From assembly GCA_964497615.1 (NCBI GenBank), contig CAZCEC010000023.1:21477-85476 (forward strand): a stretch of DNA of 64,000 nucleotides. Direction: 5' to 3'. Both the position numbers and the translations under genes were made by a program. The DNA is from CAZCEC01 sp964497615. GTDB taxonomy: Bacteria; Chloroflexota; Anaerolineae; Anaerolineales; UBA6663. The notes beneath the pieces were generated by a model. That model searched no databases. It was not told where the DNA came from and saw nothing but the letters and a program-made list of their open reading frames with translations. Below, piece after piece: positions 24,968 through 34,368 of the stretch (within the stretch, counting starts at the first letter, position 1; each line of letters begins with the position of its first letter).

Positions 24968-26078
24968 GGCGCAGGCCCAGGCCCTGGGCTTCAACCTGGC
25001 CGGCATTACGCGGGCCGCGCCCTCGCCTCACCTGCAAGCCTATCTCGATTGGGTGGCCGCCGGCCAGCACGGCACGATGGCCTACATGGCCCGGCCCGAC
25101 CGGCAGGCGCGGCGCGCGGACCTGAACGTCATCCTGCCGGGGGTGCGGTCGCTGCTGATCGCGGGGCTGGATTATCACAGCCTGCGGCTGCCCCCCGCCC
25201 TGCTCAACGATCCATCCCGCGGGCGCATCGCGGCCTATGCCTGGGGCCAGGACTATCACGACCTGATGCTGCCGCGCCTGCGGGCGCTGGCTGATTGGCT
25301 GCAGGCAGAAAGCGGCGCGGGCGCCCACAGCCGGGCCTATGTGGATACAGGCGCGGTGCTGGAGCGCAGCCACGCGCAGCAGGCCGGGCTGGGCTTCACG
25401 GGCAAGAACACGATGCTCATCCACCGGCGGCGGGGCAGCGACTTCTTCCTGGGGGAAGTGCTGACCACGGCGGAGTTCGACCTCTACGACGCGCCTGAGC
25501 GCGCCAGCCTGTGCGGGTCCTGCACGCGCTGCCTGGCAGCCTGCCCCACCGATGCCTTTCCGAAGCCGTACGTACTGGATGCGCGGCGGTGCATCAGCTA
25601 TCTGACCATTGAGCACGCGGGCTGGATCGACCGGGCGCTGCGGCCCAAGCTGGGCAACTGGGTATTTGGGTGCGATCTGTGCCAGGAGGTGTGCCCGTGG
25701 CAGCGCTTCGCCGTCAAATCGCTGGAGAGCGAGTTCTACCCCGCCAGCCCGGAGCGCGCCGCGCCCCCGCTGAGGGACCTGCTGGAGTTGAGCGAGGCAG
25801 GATTTCAGGCGCGGTTCGGCGGCTCGGCGGTGGAGCGCGCAGGGCGGGCGCAGTTGGTGCGGAATGCCTGCCTCGCGGCGGCCAACGGAGGGCAGGCCCA
25901 GTTGAGCCCTCTGCTGGAGCGGCTGCTGGGCGACGCCGACGCGGTGGTGCGCGGCCATGCGGCCTGGGCGCTGGGGCGGCTGGGAGGCGCGGGGACCAGG
26001 GCGGCGCTGGAGGCGGCGCTGGCGCGGGAATCAGACGCCGAGGCAGCGGAGGAACTGCGGCTGGCGCTGGCGGGGTAG
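24936..26078 (+). CDS. queG: Epoxyqueuosine reductase
   Basis: A 380-residue enzyme for the last step of queuosine synthesis in tRNA (epoxyqueuosine to queuosine), cobalamin-dependent. Asp137 (YVDTGAVLER) is the expected catalytic acid. The first 4Fe-4S motif has Cys193, 196, 199 and 203 (CGSCTRCLAAC); the second has Cys246, 249 and 253 with Cys219 (CDLCQEVC). GLGFTGKNTMLI is the conserved cofactor loop. The C-terminal 90 residues form HEAT-like repeats that hold tRNA. The start is GTG, inside the end of the AMMECR1 gene. Confidence 0.95.
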   Translation: MTTLLSAQRAKAQAQALGFNLAGITRAAPSPHLQAYLDWVAAGQHGTMAYMARPDRQARRADLNVILPGVRSLLIAGLDYHSLRLPPALLNDPSRGRIAAYAWGQDYHDLMLPRLRALADWLQAESGAGAHSRAYVDTGAVLERSHAQQAGLGFTGKNTMLIHRRRGSDFFLGEVLTTAEFDLYDAPERASLCGSCTRCLAACPTDAFPKPYVLDARRCISYLTIEHAGWIDRALRPKLGNWVFGCDLCQEVCPWQRFAVKSLESEFYPASPERAAPPLRDLLELSEAGFQARFGGSAVERAGRAQLVRNACLAAANGGQAQLSPLLERLLGDADAVVRGHAAWALGRLGGAGTRAALEAALARESDAEAAEELRLALAG

Positions 26079-26137
26079 CTCACTTGGCGCAAAGGCCCAC
26101 TTTGCCGTACACTTATTGTGGACTGAAACGGTAGAGG

Positions 26138-26554
26138 ATGGACGCAATGGCCGTGCAAATCGCGCTGATCGTGGTTGTGGTGGTGCTGGCGGTGGTGGTG
26201 GGCGCCTATGCGTTGGGGGTGTACCTGCGCCGCCGGCAGGATGACCGCCCGCTGGAGGGCGCACTGCTGCCGGGCCGCCGGGTGGTGGTGGCCGAGGCCA
26301 CGCCGGACCGCGAAGTGAACGTGGTGGTGAACTGGCTGCTGAGCCAGGCGTTCGAGCAGACCGGCATCCGCGTGGCCGACGACCGGCTGGCCTATGACCG
26401 GATCGTGACGGCGGCGCAGAAGGCCGTCGAGCAGTTGAAAAAGGAACCGGCGGCCGATATCTCGCTGCCGTTCCTGACGGCGGATGCCAGCGGCCCCAAG
26501 CACCTGGAGGCCCGCCTGACGCGGGAGATGATCCAGGAGCTAGTCAAGTATTGA
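26138..26554 (+). CDS. Small membrane-anchored protein of unknown function
   Basis: A 138-residue protein. One N-terminal helix of almost only Val/Leu/Ala (about 6-27) is followed by RRRQDDRPLEG, so the C-terminal about 105 residues are probably cytoplasmic. The soluble part has no recognised fold; the ending LPFLTADASGPKHLEARLTR resembles a short Hsp70 segment. If the start is ATG 26147, AGAGG lies at a good distance, so that start is also likely. Its stop codon overlaps the -35 of the trpS promoter. Confidence 0.65.
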   Translation: MDAMAVQIALIVVVVVLAVVVGAYALGVYLRRRQDDRPLEGALLPGRRVVVAEATPDREVNVVVNWLLSQAFEQTGIRVADDRLAYDRIVTAAQKAVEQLKKEPAADISLPFLTADASGPKHLEARLTREMIQELVKY

Positions 26555-26580
26555 CTCCTGGGCGCAACATGTGATATACC
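26551..26580 (+). promoter_or_regulatory. Promoter of the T-box/trpS-trp cluster
   Basis: TTGACT (26551-26556) is followed after 16-18 bp by GATATA/TATACC (26573-26580). It overlaps the stop of the preceding gene and lies just before the T-box leader. Confidence 0.65.
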
Positions 26581-26842
26581 TTCTCCCAACCACATAACTG
26601 AAAGACGCTGAAGAGGACGAGTACGCTTCAGAGCGGCGGTCAGAGAGCCAGGCGGCGGGTGGTGCGAGCCTGGTCCGGGCGCGGAAGCGGAATGGACCTC
26701 GGAGTTGCAGGGGCAAACGGCCAGCAGTGGCCCAGTAGCCCGCGCCGGAGCCGCCACCGTTACCAGGGCGGAGGGTATTAATCGGTTCCGCCCACGCGGC
26801 CCAATCCGAGCGTACCCGCAAGAGTGAGGCTGGCCCTTTCCG

Positions 26843-26873
26843 AAACCTGTCGCAATCACCGGCAGGTTTTTTT
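26843..26873 (+). terminator. Strong hairpin plus U-run upstream of the T-box antiterminator
   Basis: AAACCTGTCG and CGGCAGGTTT form a 10-bp stem with a 7-nt loop, followed by TTTT. In position it corresponds to Stem III of T-boxes, but the U-run makes it resemble an intrinsic terminator in its own right. Confidence 0.6.
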
Positions 26874-26911
26874 GTTGGGGCAGGTCTCGAAACTGGGTGG
26901 CACCACGAGAG

Positions 26912-26945
26912 TCCCCTCTCGTCCCTGCGGACGGAGGGGATTTTG
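26912..26945 (+). terminator. T-box-controlled terminator
   Basis: TCCCCTCTCGTCC pairs with GGACGGAGGGGA (one bulge) and is followed by TTTTGCTTT. The 5' arm begins just 3' of the T-box sequence, the usual arrangement for mutually exclusive terminator and antiterminator. Confidence 0.85.
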
Positions 26946-26964
26946 CTTTAAGCGAGGAACGAAC

Positions 26965-28059
26965 ATGGGAACCGCAATCGAGACAACAGCAGCAGCGGAC
27001 CAGGCGCCCAGCGCGGCGGCGCGCCCGCGTCTGCTGACGGGCGACCGCCCCACCGGGCGGCTGCACCTGGGCCACTACGTGGGCAGCCTGGCTAACCGGC
27101 TCAAGCTCCAGCACGAGTGCGAGGCGTTCTTCATCATCGCCGACCTGCACACCCTGACGACCCGGCCCGAGCGCGAGCATATCCTGAACATCCCCACCTT
27201 CGTGCGGGAGATCGTGATTGACTACCTGGCGGTGGGCATCGACCCGGAGGCGGCCACGATCTTTGTGCAGTCGGCCATCCCGGAAACGTACGAGCTGAAC
27301 CTGATCCTGGAGATGCTGGTGACGGTACCGCGGCTGGAACGCCTGCCGTCGCTCAAGGACATGGCCCGCGACGCGCACCTGGACACCATGCCCTTTGGCC
27401 TGCTGGGCTACCCGGTGCTCCAGGCGGTGGATATCCTCCTGCCGCGCGCCACCCTGGTGCCGGTGGGGCGCGACAACCAGGCGCACGTGGAGCTGACGCG
27501 CGAGATCGCGCGCCGCTTCAACCTGCTGTATGGGCCGGTGTTTCCGGAGCCGGAAGTGCTGGTGGGCGACGTGCCCACCCTGCCGGGCACCGACGGCACA
27601 GCCAAGATGAGCAAGTCGGCGGGCAACGCCATCTTCCTGTCCGATGATGCCGAGACGGTGACGGCCAAGGTGAAGGGCATGTACACCGATCCCAAGCGCC
27701 TGCGCGCCACCGACCCCGGCACGGTGGAGGGCAACCCGGTCTTCACCTTCCACGACGCCTTCAACCCCGACCAGGCGGAAGTGTCTGAGTTGAAGGAGCG
27801 CTACCGCGCCGGCACGGTGGGCGACGTAGAGGTGAAGGACCGGCTGGCGCGGGCGCTCAACGCCTTCCTGGAACCGATCCGGGAGCGCCGCGCGCATTTC
27901 GTGGCCCACCCCCTGCTGGTGCAGGACGTGCTGGCACAGGGCATCCGCCGGATGCAGGCCGAGGCGCGCGAGACCATGCGGCTGGCGCGCGAAGCCAGCG
28001 GTCTGCGCTATTCGGCGGATCTATATGCGGACACGATTGACTTGTTCGGGACGGAATGA
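26965..28059 (+). CDS. trpS: Tryptophanyl-tRNA synthetase
   Basis: A 364-residue class Ic synthetase that charges tRNA-Trp. RPTGRLHLGHYVGS contains the HIGH-type motif (HLGH); GTAKMSKSAGNAI carries KMSKS. GRDNQAHVELTREIA and RFNLLYGPVFPEPE are typical of bacterial TrpS. ATG 26965 is preceded by GCGAGGAAC; an upstream in-frame extension would run through the T-box terminator and was rejected. It is the first gene after the T-box, and trpE starts 47 bp downstream without a visible terminator. Confidence 0.96.
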   Translation: MGTAIETTAAADQAPSAAARPRLLTGDRPTGRLHLGHYVGSLANRLKLQHECEAFFIIADLHTLTTRPEREHILNIPTFVREIVIDYLAVGIDPEAATIFVQSAIPETYELNLILEMLVTVPRLERLPSLKDMARDAHLDTMPFGLLGYPVLQAVDILLPRATLVPVGRDNQAHVELTREIARRFNLLYGPVFPEPEVLVGDVPTLPGTDGTAKMSKSAGNAIFLSDDAETVTAKVKGMYTDPKRLRATDPGTVEGNPVFTFHDAFNPDQAEVSELKERYRAGTVGDVEVKDRLARALNAFLEPIRERRAHFVAHPLLVQDVLAQGIRRMQAEARETMRLAREASGLRYSADLYADTIDLFGTE

Positions 28060-28106
28060 CGGGCGTACGTCATCACGGAACGCATTGTAGAGATTGGAGC
28101 TGAGGC

Positions 28107-29573
<1,467 letters not shown>

Positions 29574-29574
29574 A

Positions 29575-29655
29575 TGTCAGAGGTCGGAGGTCAGAGGTCA
29601 GAACGTTGATCTCGATCTCCGACGTCTGACTTCCGACCTCCGACTTCGAAAGATC
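29575..29655. repeat. Imperfect inverted repeat between trpE and trpG
   Basis: GTCGGAGGTCAGAGGTCAGA on the left and its near-complement (TCTGACTTCCGACCTCCGAC) on the right can fold into a stem of about 20 bp with a loop of about 17 nt. It is composed of AGGTC units and fills most of the spacer. No U-run follows, so it is not a simple terminator. Confidence 0.75.
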
Positions 29656-30216
29656 ATGCTAATCGTCATAGATAACTACGACTCATTCACCTACAACCTG
29701 GTGCAGTACCTGGGCGAACTCGGGGCCGCGCCGCAGGTGTATCGGAACGACGCGCTGACCCTGGGGCAGTTGGAGGCGCTGGGGCCGACGCGGCTCGTGA
29801 TCTCACCAGGGCCGGGCGACCCAGCCGACGGCGGCATCTCCAACGACGCCATCCTGGCGCTGAGCGGCCGCATTCCCATCCTGGGCGTATGCCTGGGGCA
29901 CCAGTGCCTGGGCGCCGCGTTTGGCGGGGCCGTGCGGCGCGCGCCGCGGCTGATGCACGGCAAAACCAGCCGCATCCACCACCACGGCACGGACCTGTTC
30001 GCCAACGTGCCCTCGCCCTTCGAGGCCACGCGCTATCACAGCCTGATCGTGGAGGAGCCGGTGCCCAGCGCCCTGGAGGTGACGGCCTTCACCAGCGAGG
30101 GCGAGATCATGGGGCTGAAGCACCGTGAGCACAAAACCTTTGGGGTGCAGTTCCACCCCGAGTCGATCCTGACGCAGCATGGCAAGCTGATCTTGCAGAA
30201 CTTCTTGGAAATGTGA
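29656..30216 (+). CDS. trpG: Anthranilate synthase component II (glutamine amidotransferase)
   Basis: A 186-residue class I amidotransferase. DNYDSFTYNLVQYLGELG opens the fold, SPGPGDPADGG is the oxyanion segment, and the catalytic triad is Cys79 (GVCLGHQ), His167 and Glu169 (FHPES). It gives ammonia to TrpE. The separate trpG gene may also serve p-aminobenzoate synthesis, as in several bacteria; no pab gene is near. It is followed by trpD after 7 bp. Confidence 0.95.
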   Translation: MLIVIDNYDSFTYNLVQYLGELGAAPQVYRNDALTLGQLEALGPTRLVISPGPGDPADGGISNDAILALSGRIPILGVCLGHQCLGAAFGGAVRRAPRLMHGKTSRIHHHGTDLFANVPSPFEATRYHSLIVEEPVPSALEVTAFTSEGEIMGLKHREHKTFGVQFHPESILTQHGKLILQNFLEM

Positions 30217-30223
30217 GGCCGAC

Positions 30224-31258
30224 ATGTTGAAACCATACATTGCCAAGGCGCTGGGGCGCGCGGACCTGACCGCCGACGAAGCCGAGGCGGCCATGAACAT
30301 CATCATGACCGGGCAGGCCACGCAGGCGCAGATCGGCGCTTACCTGGTGGCACTGCGCATGAAGGGCGAGACGGTGGACGAGATCACCGGGTCGGCGCGG
30401 GCCATGCGGGCCAACGCCGTGCGCGTGAGCGTGGCGCCGGGCGGCGCGGTGTACGACACCGCCGGCACCGGCGGCGACGGCGCGCACACCTTCAACATCT
30501 CCACCGCGGCAGCCTTTGTGGTGGCCGGCACAGGGCGGCGGGTGGCCAAGCACGGCAACCGCGCGGCTTCGTCGGCCTGCGGCAGTGCGGATGTGCTGGC
30601 GGCGCTGGGGCTGAACCTGGACCTGACGCCCGAGCAGGTGGGCCAGGCCGTGGACGAGGTGGGCATTGGCTTCATGTTCGCGCCCAAGTTTCACCCCGCC
30701 ATGCGCCACGCCATCGGGCCGCGCAAGGAGATCGGCCAGCGCACGATCTTCAACCTGCTGGGGCCGCTGACGAACCCAGCCGGCGCGGACGTGCAGGTGA
30801 TCGGCGTGTATGACCCGGCGCTGACGGAGCCGCTGGCCTACGTGCTGGCGGGGCTGGGCTCACGGGCAGCGTTTGTGATCCACGGTCACGGCGGCACGGA
30901 TGAGCTGAACCCGTGCGGGGTGAACCGGGTGAGCCACTTGAAGGACGGCGCGGTGCGGTCTTTCGACCTGGACCCCGAGGGGCTGGGCTTTGAGCGGGCG
31001 CAGGTGAGTGACTTGAAGGGCGGCGGCCCGGACGACAACGCAGCGCTAATGCGCGAGGTGTTGGGCGGCAGGGTGAACGGGGCCATGCGCAACGCCGTGG
31101 TGCTGAACGCGGCGGCGGCCATCGCAGCCGAGAGCGGCGATTTGGGCGCAGCCGTGGCAGAGGCCGGAGAGGCCTTGGCAAGCGGGGCGGCGCTGGGCAA
31201 GCTGGAGGCCCTCCTGGCGTATAGCGCGCGGGTTAGCCCACCACCGCCTGTGGAGTGA
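30224..31258 (+). CDS. trpD: Anthranilate phosphoribosyltransferase
   Basis: A 344-residue enzyme joining anthranilate and PRPP. Motifs: GTGGDGAHTFNISTAAAFV (about 85-103; PRPP-binding GTGGD), KHGNRAASSACGSADVLAALG (about 108-128), FAPKFHPAMRHAIGPRKEIG and RTIFNLLGPLTNPA, then GTDELNPCG with the second metal-binding Asp-Glu. Length and order are standard. The gap of 206 bp to trpC is the largest in the cluster and contains an inverted-repeat element. Confidence 0.96.
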   Translation: MLKPYIAKALGRADLTADEAEAAMNIIMTGQATQAQIGAYLVALRMKGETVDEITGSARAMRANAVRVSVAPGGAVYDTAGTGGDGAHTFNISTAAAFVVAGTGRRVAKHGNRAASSACGSADVLAALGLNLDLTPEQVGQAVDEVGIGFMFAPKFHPAMRHAIGPRKEIGQRTIFNLLGPLTNPAGADVQVIGVYDPALTEPLAYVLAGLGSRAAFVIHGHGGTDELNPCGVNRVSHLKDGAVRSFDLDPEGLGFERAQVSDLKGGGPDDNAALMREVLGGRVNGAMRNAVVLNAAAAIAAESGDLGAAVAEAGEALASGAALGKLEALLAYSARVSPPPPVE

Positions 31259-31333
31259 GGCGCCACAAGGAAAAGCCATCGCCAACAGTCCCCGCACGGG
31301 GCCCTACCTGGGAAACGAGCGCGGTGCCGGCTG

Positions 31334-31425
31334 TGACTTACGCCCTCGTAGCGCGGGTGGTTCATCTCCCGCGACGGCGGCCGCATTTGCCGCCGAACTC
31401 GTCTGGGCCTGGCTGGCGTAAGTCA
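31334..31425. mobile_element. Candidate MITE between trpD and trpC
   Basis: TGACTTACGCC (31334-31344) and GGCGTAAGTCA (31415-31425) are perfect 11-bp inverted repeats enclosing 70 bp that contains further hairpins (GCGGG...CCCGC, GGCGGC...GCCGCC). No coding capacity. A clear target-site duplication is not seen. It could also be a structured RNA element. Confidence 0.45.
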
Positions 31426-31464
31426 TCTGGGAATTCGCTCATATGGAACGGACAAGGTAAACGG

Positions 31465-32283
31465 ATGTTGGACCGGATTCTGGCGCACAAGCGGGAGGAA
31501 GTAGCGGGGCTGGACGAGGCCGCGTTGAGGCGGGCGGCGGAAGCTTCGGCGCGGCCCCGAGATTTCCTGGCCCCGGATGGCACGGCCTGGCCACGGCTGA
31601 TCGCGGAGGTAAAGCGGGCATCGCCCTCGCGGGGGGTGTTGGCGCCGAACATGGACGAGGTGGAGATCGCGCGGGTGTACGCGGCCAATGGCGCGGCGGC
31701 CATCTCGGTGCTCACGGATGAGAAGTTCTTCCTGGGCAAGCTGGAGACCCTGCACGCCATCCGCGCCGCGGGGATCGCCCTGCCGCTGCTGCGCAAGGAC
31801 TTCATCCTGACGCGGGCGCAGGTGTACGAGACGCGCGCGGCGGGGGCCGATGCGATGCTGCTGATCGCGGCTGCCCTGCCGGACGATGGCGAACTGGCCG
31901 GCCTGCACGCGCTGGCGCTGGGGCTGGGGCTGACGCCGCTGGTGGAAGTGCACACGCAGGCGGAGGTGGAACGGGTGCTCCGGCTGCCGGGCCTGCGGCT
32001 GGTGGGGATCAACAACCGCGACCTGGGCACGTTCACTGTGACCCTGGAGACGACGGAGCGGCTGCGGCCATTGATCCCGCCCGGCGTGGCAGTGGTGGCG
32101 GAGAGCGGCATCTTCACCCGTTCGGACGTGGCGCGGCTGAAGGCGGCGGGGGTGCAGGCGGTGCTGGTGGGCGAGGCGCTAGTCACAGCCGTTGACGTGG
32201 ACGGAAAGGTGCGTGAGTTGGCGGGGAGCGACGACAACCCGATTGGCAATGTCATTCCGAACCGCGCGGGGTTGGCGCGGTGA
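31465..32283 (+). CDS. trpC: Indole-3-glycerol phosphate synthase
   Basis: A 272-residue TIM barrel from ATG 31465. Catalytic landmarks: MLDRILAHKREEVA, IAEVKRASPSRG (Lys of the KxSPSxG motif), VLTDEKFFLG, LLRKDFILTRAQVYE, LVEVHTQAEVERVL, LVGINNRDLGTF, and VAESGIFTRSDVARL. This enzyme forms the indole ring from CdRP. The last 12 or so codons (to NVIPNRAGLAR) are read from a dispersed repeat that also supplies the TGA stop, so the tail is not native. Confidence 0.95.
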   Translation: MLDRILAHKREEVAGLDEAALRRAAEASARPRDFLAPDGTAWPRLIAEVKRASPSRGVLAPNMDEVEIARVYAANGAAAISVLTDEKFFLGKLETLHAIRAAGIALPLLRKDFILTRAQVYETRAAGADAMLLIAAALPDDGELAGLHALALGLGLTPLVEVHTQAEVERVLRLPGLRLVGINNRDLGTFTVTLETTERLRPLIPPGVAVVAESGIFTRSDVARLKAAGVQAVLVGEALVTAVDVDGKVRELAGSDDNPIGNVIPNRAGLAR

Positions 32284-32450
32284 GGAATCTCCAGGCTCGG
32301 GTTGGACGCGGAGCAACGACAACCCCGTTGGCAATGTCATTCCGAACCGCGCGGGGTTGGCGCGGTGAGGAATCTTCAGGCTCGGGATGAGCGCCGGGCG
32401 ACGGGTCAGGAGATTTCTCCGGGCAATTACGGCCCGTCGAAGTGACATTG
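32226..32450. repeat. Tandemly duplicated dispersed repeat at the trpC end
   Basis: An about 85-bp segment beginning GAGCGACGACAACCC occurs at 32226 and again at 32311. Each copy holds TGTCATTCCGAACCGCGCG...GCGGTGAGGAATCT (arms at 32250-32290 and 32335-32375). A third, decayed arm in reverse orientation (AGATTTCTCC...GTCGAAGTGACA) lies at 32411-32446. The first copy overlaps the trpC 3' end. Confidence 0.85.
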
Positions 32451-32471
32451 ACCAAGGCATGTGAGTGCCGG

Positions 32472-33092
32472 ATGCACGTCAAGATCTGCGGGCTGACGAA
32501 CGAGGCCGATACGTTGGCGGCGGTGCAGGCCGGCGCGGACTATTTGGGCTTCAACTTCTACGCGCGCAGCCCGCGGGTGGTCACGGCGGAGCAGTGCGCG
32601 CGGCTGGTGCGGGCGGTGCAGGGCAGCGGCGCCAAGACGGTGGGCATCTTCGTGGATCACCCGCCGGATGAGGTAGCACGGCTGATGGCGGTCTGCGGGC
32701 TGGACCTGGCGCAACTGCACGGGGCCGAGCGGTTGGCGCAGTTTGCGGCGTTGCGGGGGCGGGCGTTCGCCGCCGTGCGCGAGAAGGCGGGGGAGGCCGC
32801 GGACTATCCGGCGCTGGCGGCGTTTGGGCCAGGGGCGCCAGCGTTTTTGATGGATGCCTATGTGCCGGGGGAGTTCGGCGGCACCGGCGTGACGGGCGAT
32901 TGGGAGCGCGCGGCGGACGTGGCGCGGCAGTATCCCATCTTCCTGGCGGGCGGGCTAACGCCGGACAACGTGGGCGCGGCGGTTGCGGCGGTGCAGCCCT
33001 GGGGCGTGGATGTGGCCAGCGGCGTGGAGCGCGCGCCAGGCGTGAAGGACCACGAGCGCGTGAGAGAGTTTGTCGAACGGGCAAAGGGGTAG
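32472..33092 (+). CDS. trpF: Phosphoribosylanthranilate isomerase
   Basis: A 206-residue TIM barrel from ATG 32472. MHVKICGLTNEADTLAAVQA carries the catalytic Cys (KICGLT); GADYLGFNFYARSPR, TVGIFVD, LDLAQLHG, LLMDAYVPGEFGGTG-like and LAGGLTPDNV follow, with the phosphate-binding Gly loops and the catalytic Asp in FLMDAYV. Length is normal. trpB begins 13 bp after its stop. Confidence 0.95.
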   Translation: MHVKICGLTNEADTLAAVQAGADYLGFNFYARSPRVVTAEQCARLVRAVQGSGAKTVGIFVDHPPDEVARLMAVCGLDLAQLHGAERLAQFAALRGRAFAAVREKAGEAADYPALAAFGPGAPAFLMDAYVPGEFGGTGVTGDWERAADVARQYPIFLAGGLTPDNVGAAVAAVQPWGVDVASGVERAPGVKDHERVREFVERAKG

Positions 33093-33105
33093 AGGAACAA
33101 CCACC

Positions 33106-34296
33106 ATGTCACGTCTACCGCAGAAGTTTGGCCCGTATGGGGGGCAATTTGTGCCCGAGACCCTGATGCCGGCGCTGGACGAGTTGGAGCGCGTCTATTG
33201 CGCCGCGCGCGAGGACCCGGCCTTCGCGGCGGAGTTCGAGGGCCTGCTGGCAACCTACGTCGGCCGGCCCACGCCGGTGAGCTACGCGGCGCGGCTGACC
33301 GAGCGGCTGGGCGGGGCGCGCATCTACCTTAAGCGCGAGGACCTGGCGCACACCGGCGCGCACAAGATCAACAATGCGCTGGGGCAAGGCCTGCTGGTCA
33401 AGCGCATGGGCAAGCGCCGCATCGTGGCCGAGACAGGCGCGGGCCAGCACGGCGTGGCCTCCGCCACGGTGGCGGCGCTGCTGGGGCTGGAGTGCGTGGT
33501 GTACATGGGCACGGTGGACATCGCGCGCCAGCAGCCCAACGTCTTCCGTATGAAACTGCTGGGCGCGGAGGTGCGGCCGGTGAGCAGCGGCTCGCAGACC
33601 CTGAAGGATGCCATCAACGAGGCCATCCGCGACTGGGTGACGAACGTGCGCGACACGCACTATCTGCTGGGCAGCGCCCTGGGGCCGCACCCCTACCCCA
33701 CGATGGTCCGCGACTTCCAGAGCGTCATCGGCCGCGAGGCACGGGCGCAGATCCTGGCTGCGGCGGGGAAATTGCCGGAGGCGTGCGTGGCCTGCGTCGG
33801 CGGCGGGTCCAACTCGATTGGGCTGTTCCACGCGTTCCGGGATGACGAGGCGGTGGAACTGATCGGTGTGGAGGCCGGGGGGAACGGGCTGGCGACCGGC
33901 AAGCACGCCGCCCGCTTTGGCGACCCGGAGCGCGGGCGGCTGGGCGTGATCCACGGCACGCGGACCTTCGTGCTGCAAGACGCCGACGGGCAGATCGCCG
34001 AGACGCACTCGGTGTCGGCCGGGCTGGACTACGCGGCGGTGGGGCCGGAGCACGCCTACCTGCGCGACCAGGAGCGCGCCTACTACACCTCGGCCACTGA
34101 CGAGGAGGCCCTGAACGCCTTTCAGATGCTGTGCGAGACGGAGGGCATCATCCCCGCGCTCGAGTCGGCGCACGCGGTAGCCGAGGCCATCCGCCGCGCG
34201 CCAACGATGCGGCCCGATGCAGTGCTGCTGGTGAATTTGTCGGGAAGAGGGGATAAGGACCTGGATACAGTCAACCGAGAATTGGGAAGGGCATAA
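33106..34296 (+). CDS. trpB: Tryptophan synthase beta chain
   Basis: A 396-residue PLP enzyme that joins indole and serine. KFGPYGGQFVPETLMPALDE opens the protein; the PLP lysine is in LAHTGAHKINNALGQ; RIVAETGAGQHGVA and ACVGGGSNSIGLFHAF (phosphate-binding GGGSN) are intact, as is LSGRGDKDLDT near the C-terminus. It is the TrpB1 type that pairs with TrpA. ATG 33106 has AGAGGAA upstream. A 72-bp spacer with an inverted repeat separates it from trpA. Confidence 0.96.
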   Translation: MSRLPQKFGPYGGQFVPETLMPALDELERVYCAAREDPAFAAEFEGLLATYVGRPTPVSYAARLTERLGGARIYLKREDLAHTGAHKINNALGQGLLVKRMGKRRIVAETGAGQHGVASATVAALLGLECVVYMGTVDIARQQPNVFRMKLLGAEVRPVSSGSQTLKDAINEAIRDWVTNVRDTHYLLGSALGPHPYPTMVRDFQSVIGREARAQILAAAGKLPEACVACVGGGSNSIGLFHAFRDDEAVELIGVEAGGNGLATGKHAARFGDPERGRLGVIHGTRTFVLQDADGQIAETHSVSAGLDYAAVGPEHAYLRDQERAYYTSATDEEALNAFQMLCETEGIIPALESAHAVAEAIRRAPTMRPDAVLLVNLSGRGDKDLDTVNRELGRA

Positions 34297-34355
34297 AGGG
34301 CATAAGGGGTATTAAGGGCGAGGCGTGCCCTTCATACCCCCTATTACCCTTTGGA
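34290..34355. repeat. Imperfect inverted repeat between trpB and trpA
   Basis: AAGGGCATAAGGGGTATTAAGGGC-type sequence and its near-complement (GCCCTTCATACCCCCTATTACCCTT) face each other across a short loop. The right arm has GGG/CCC units without a U-run. It resembles the trpE-trpG hairpin in design but not in sequence. Confidence 0.7.
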
Positions 34356-34368
34356 CCCTTGACAAGCC

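Larger units (their letters stand above)
26600..26950 (+). promoter_or_regulatory. T-box leader specific for tRNA-Trp
   Basis: The 5' part has typical Stem I signals: GAGGACGAGTACGC (about 26613-26626), AGAGAGCC, and GCGAGCC. The specifier loop reads GCGGAATGGACC with TGG (Trp) at 26693-26695. The T-box itself is AACTGGGTGGCACCACG (26891-26907). Its UGGC (26898-26901) can pair with the GCCA end of a tRNA with discriminator G, as in bacterial tRNA-Trp. A terminator follows (26912-26945: TCCCC...GGGGATTTT). Uncharged tRNA-Trp should stabilise the antiterminator and raise expression of trpS and probably the downstream trp genes. Confidence 0.92.

Noticed and set aside
26824..26964. N-terminal extension of TrpS upstream of 26965
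   Set aside because: It would translate through the T-box and its terminator; the ribosome site and homology support 26965.
31259..31464. Second T-box in the trpD-trpC gap (GCGGGTGGTTCATCTCCCGC)
   Set aside because: It has GGGTGG only as part of a short hairpin; there is no UGGN-ACC core, no Stem I signals and no terminator.
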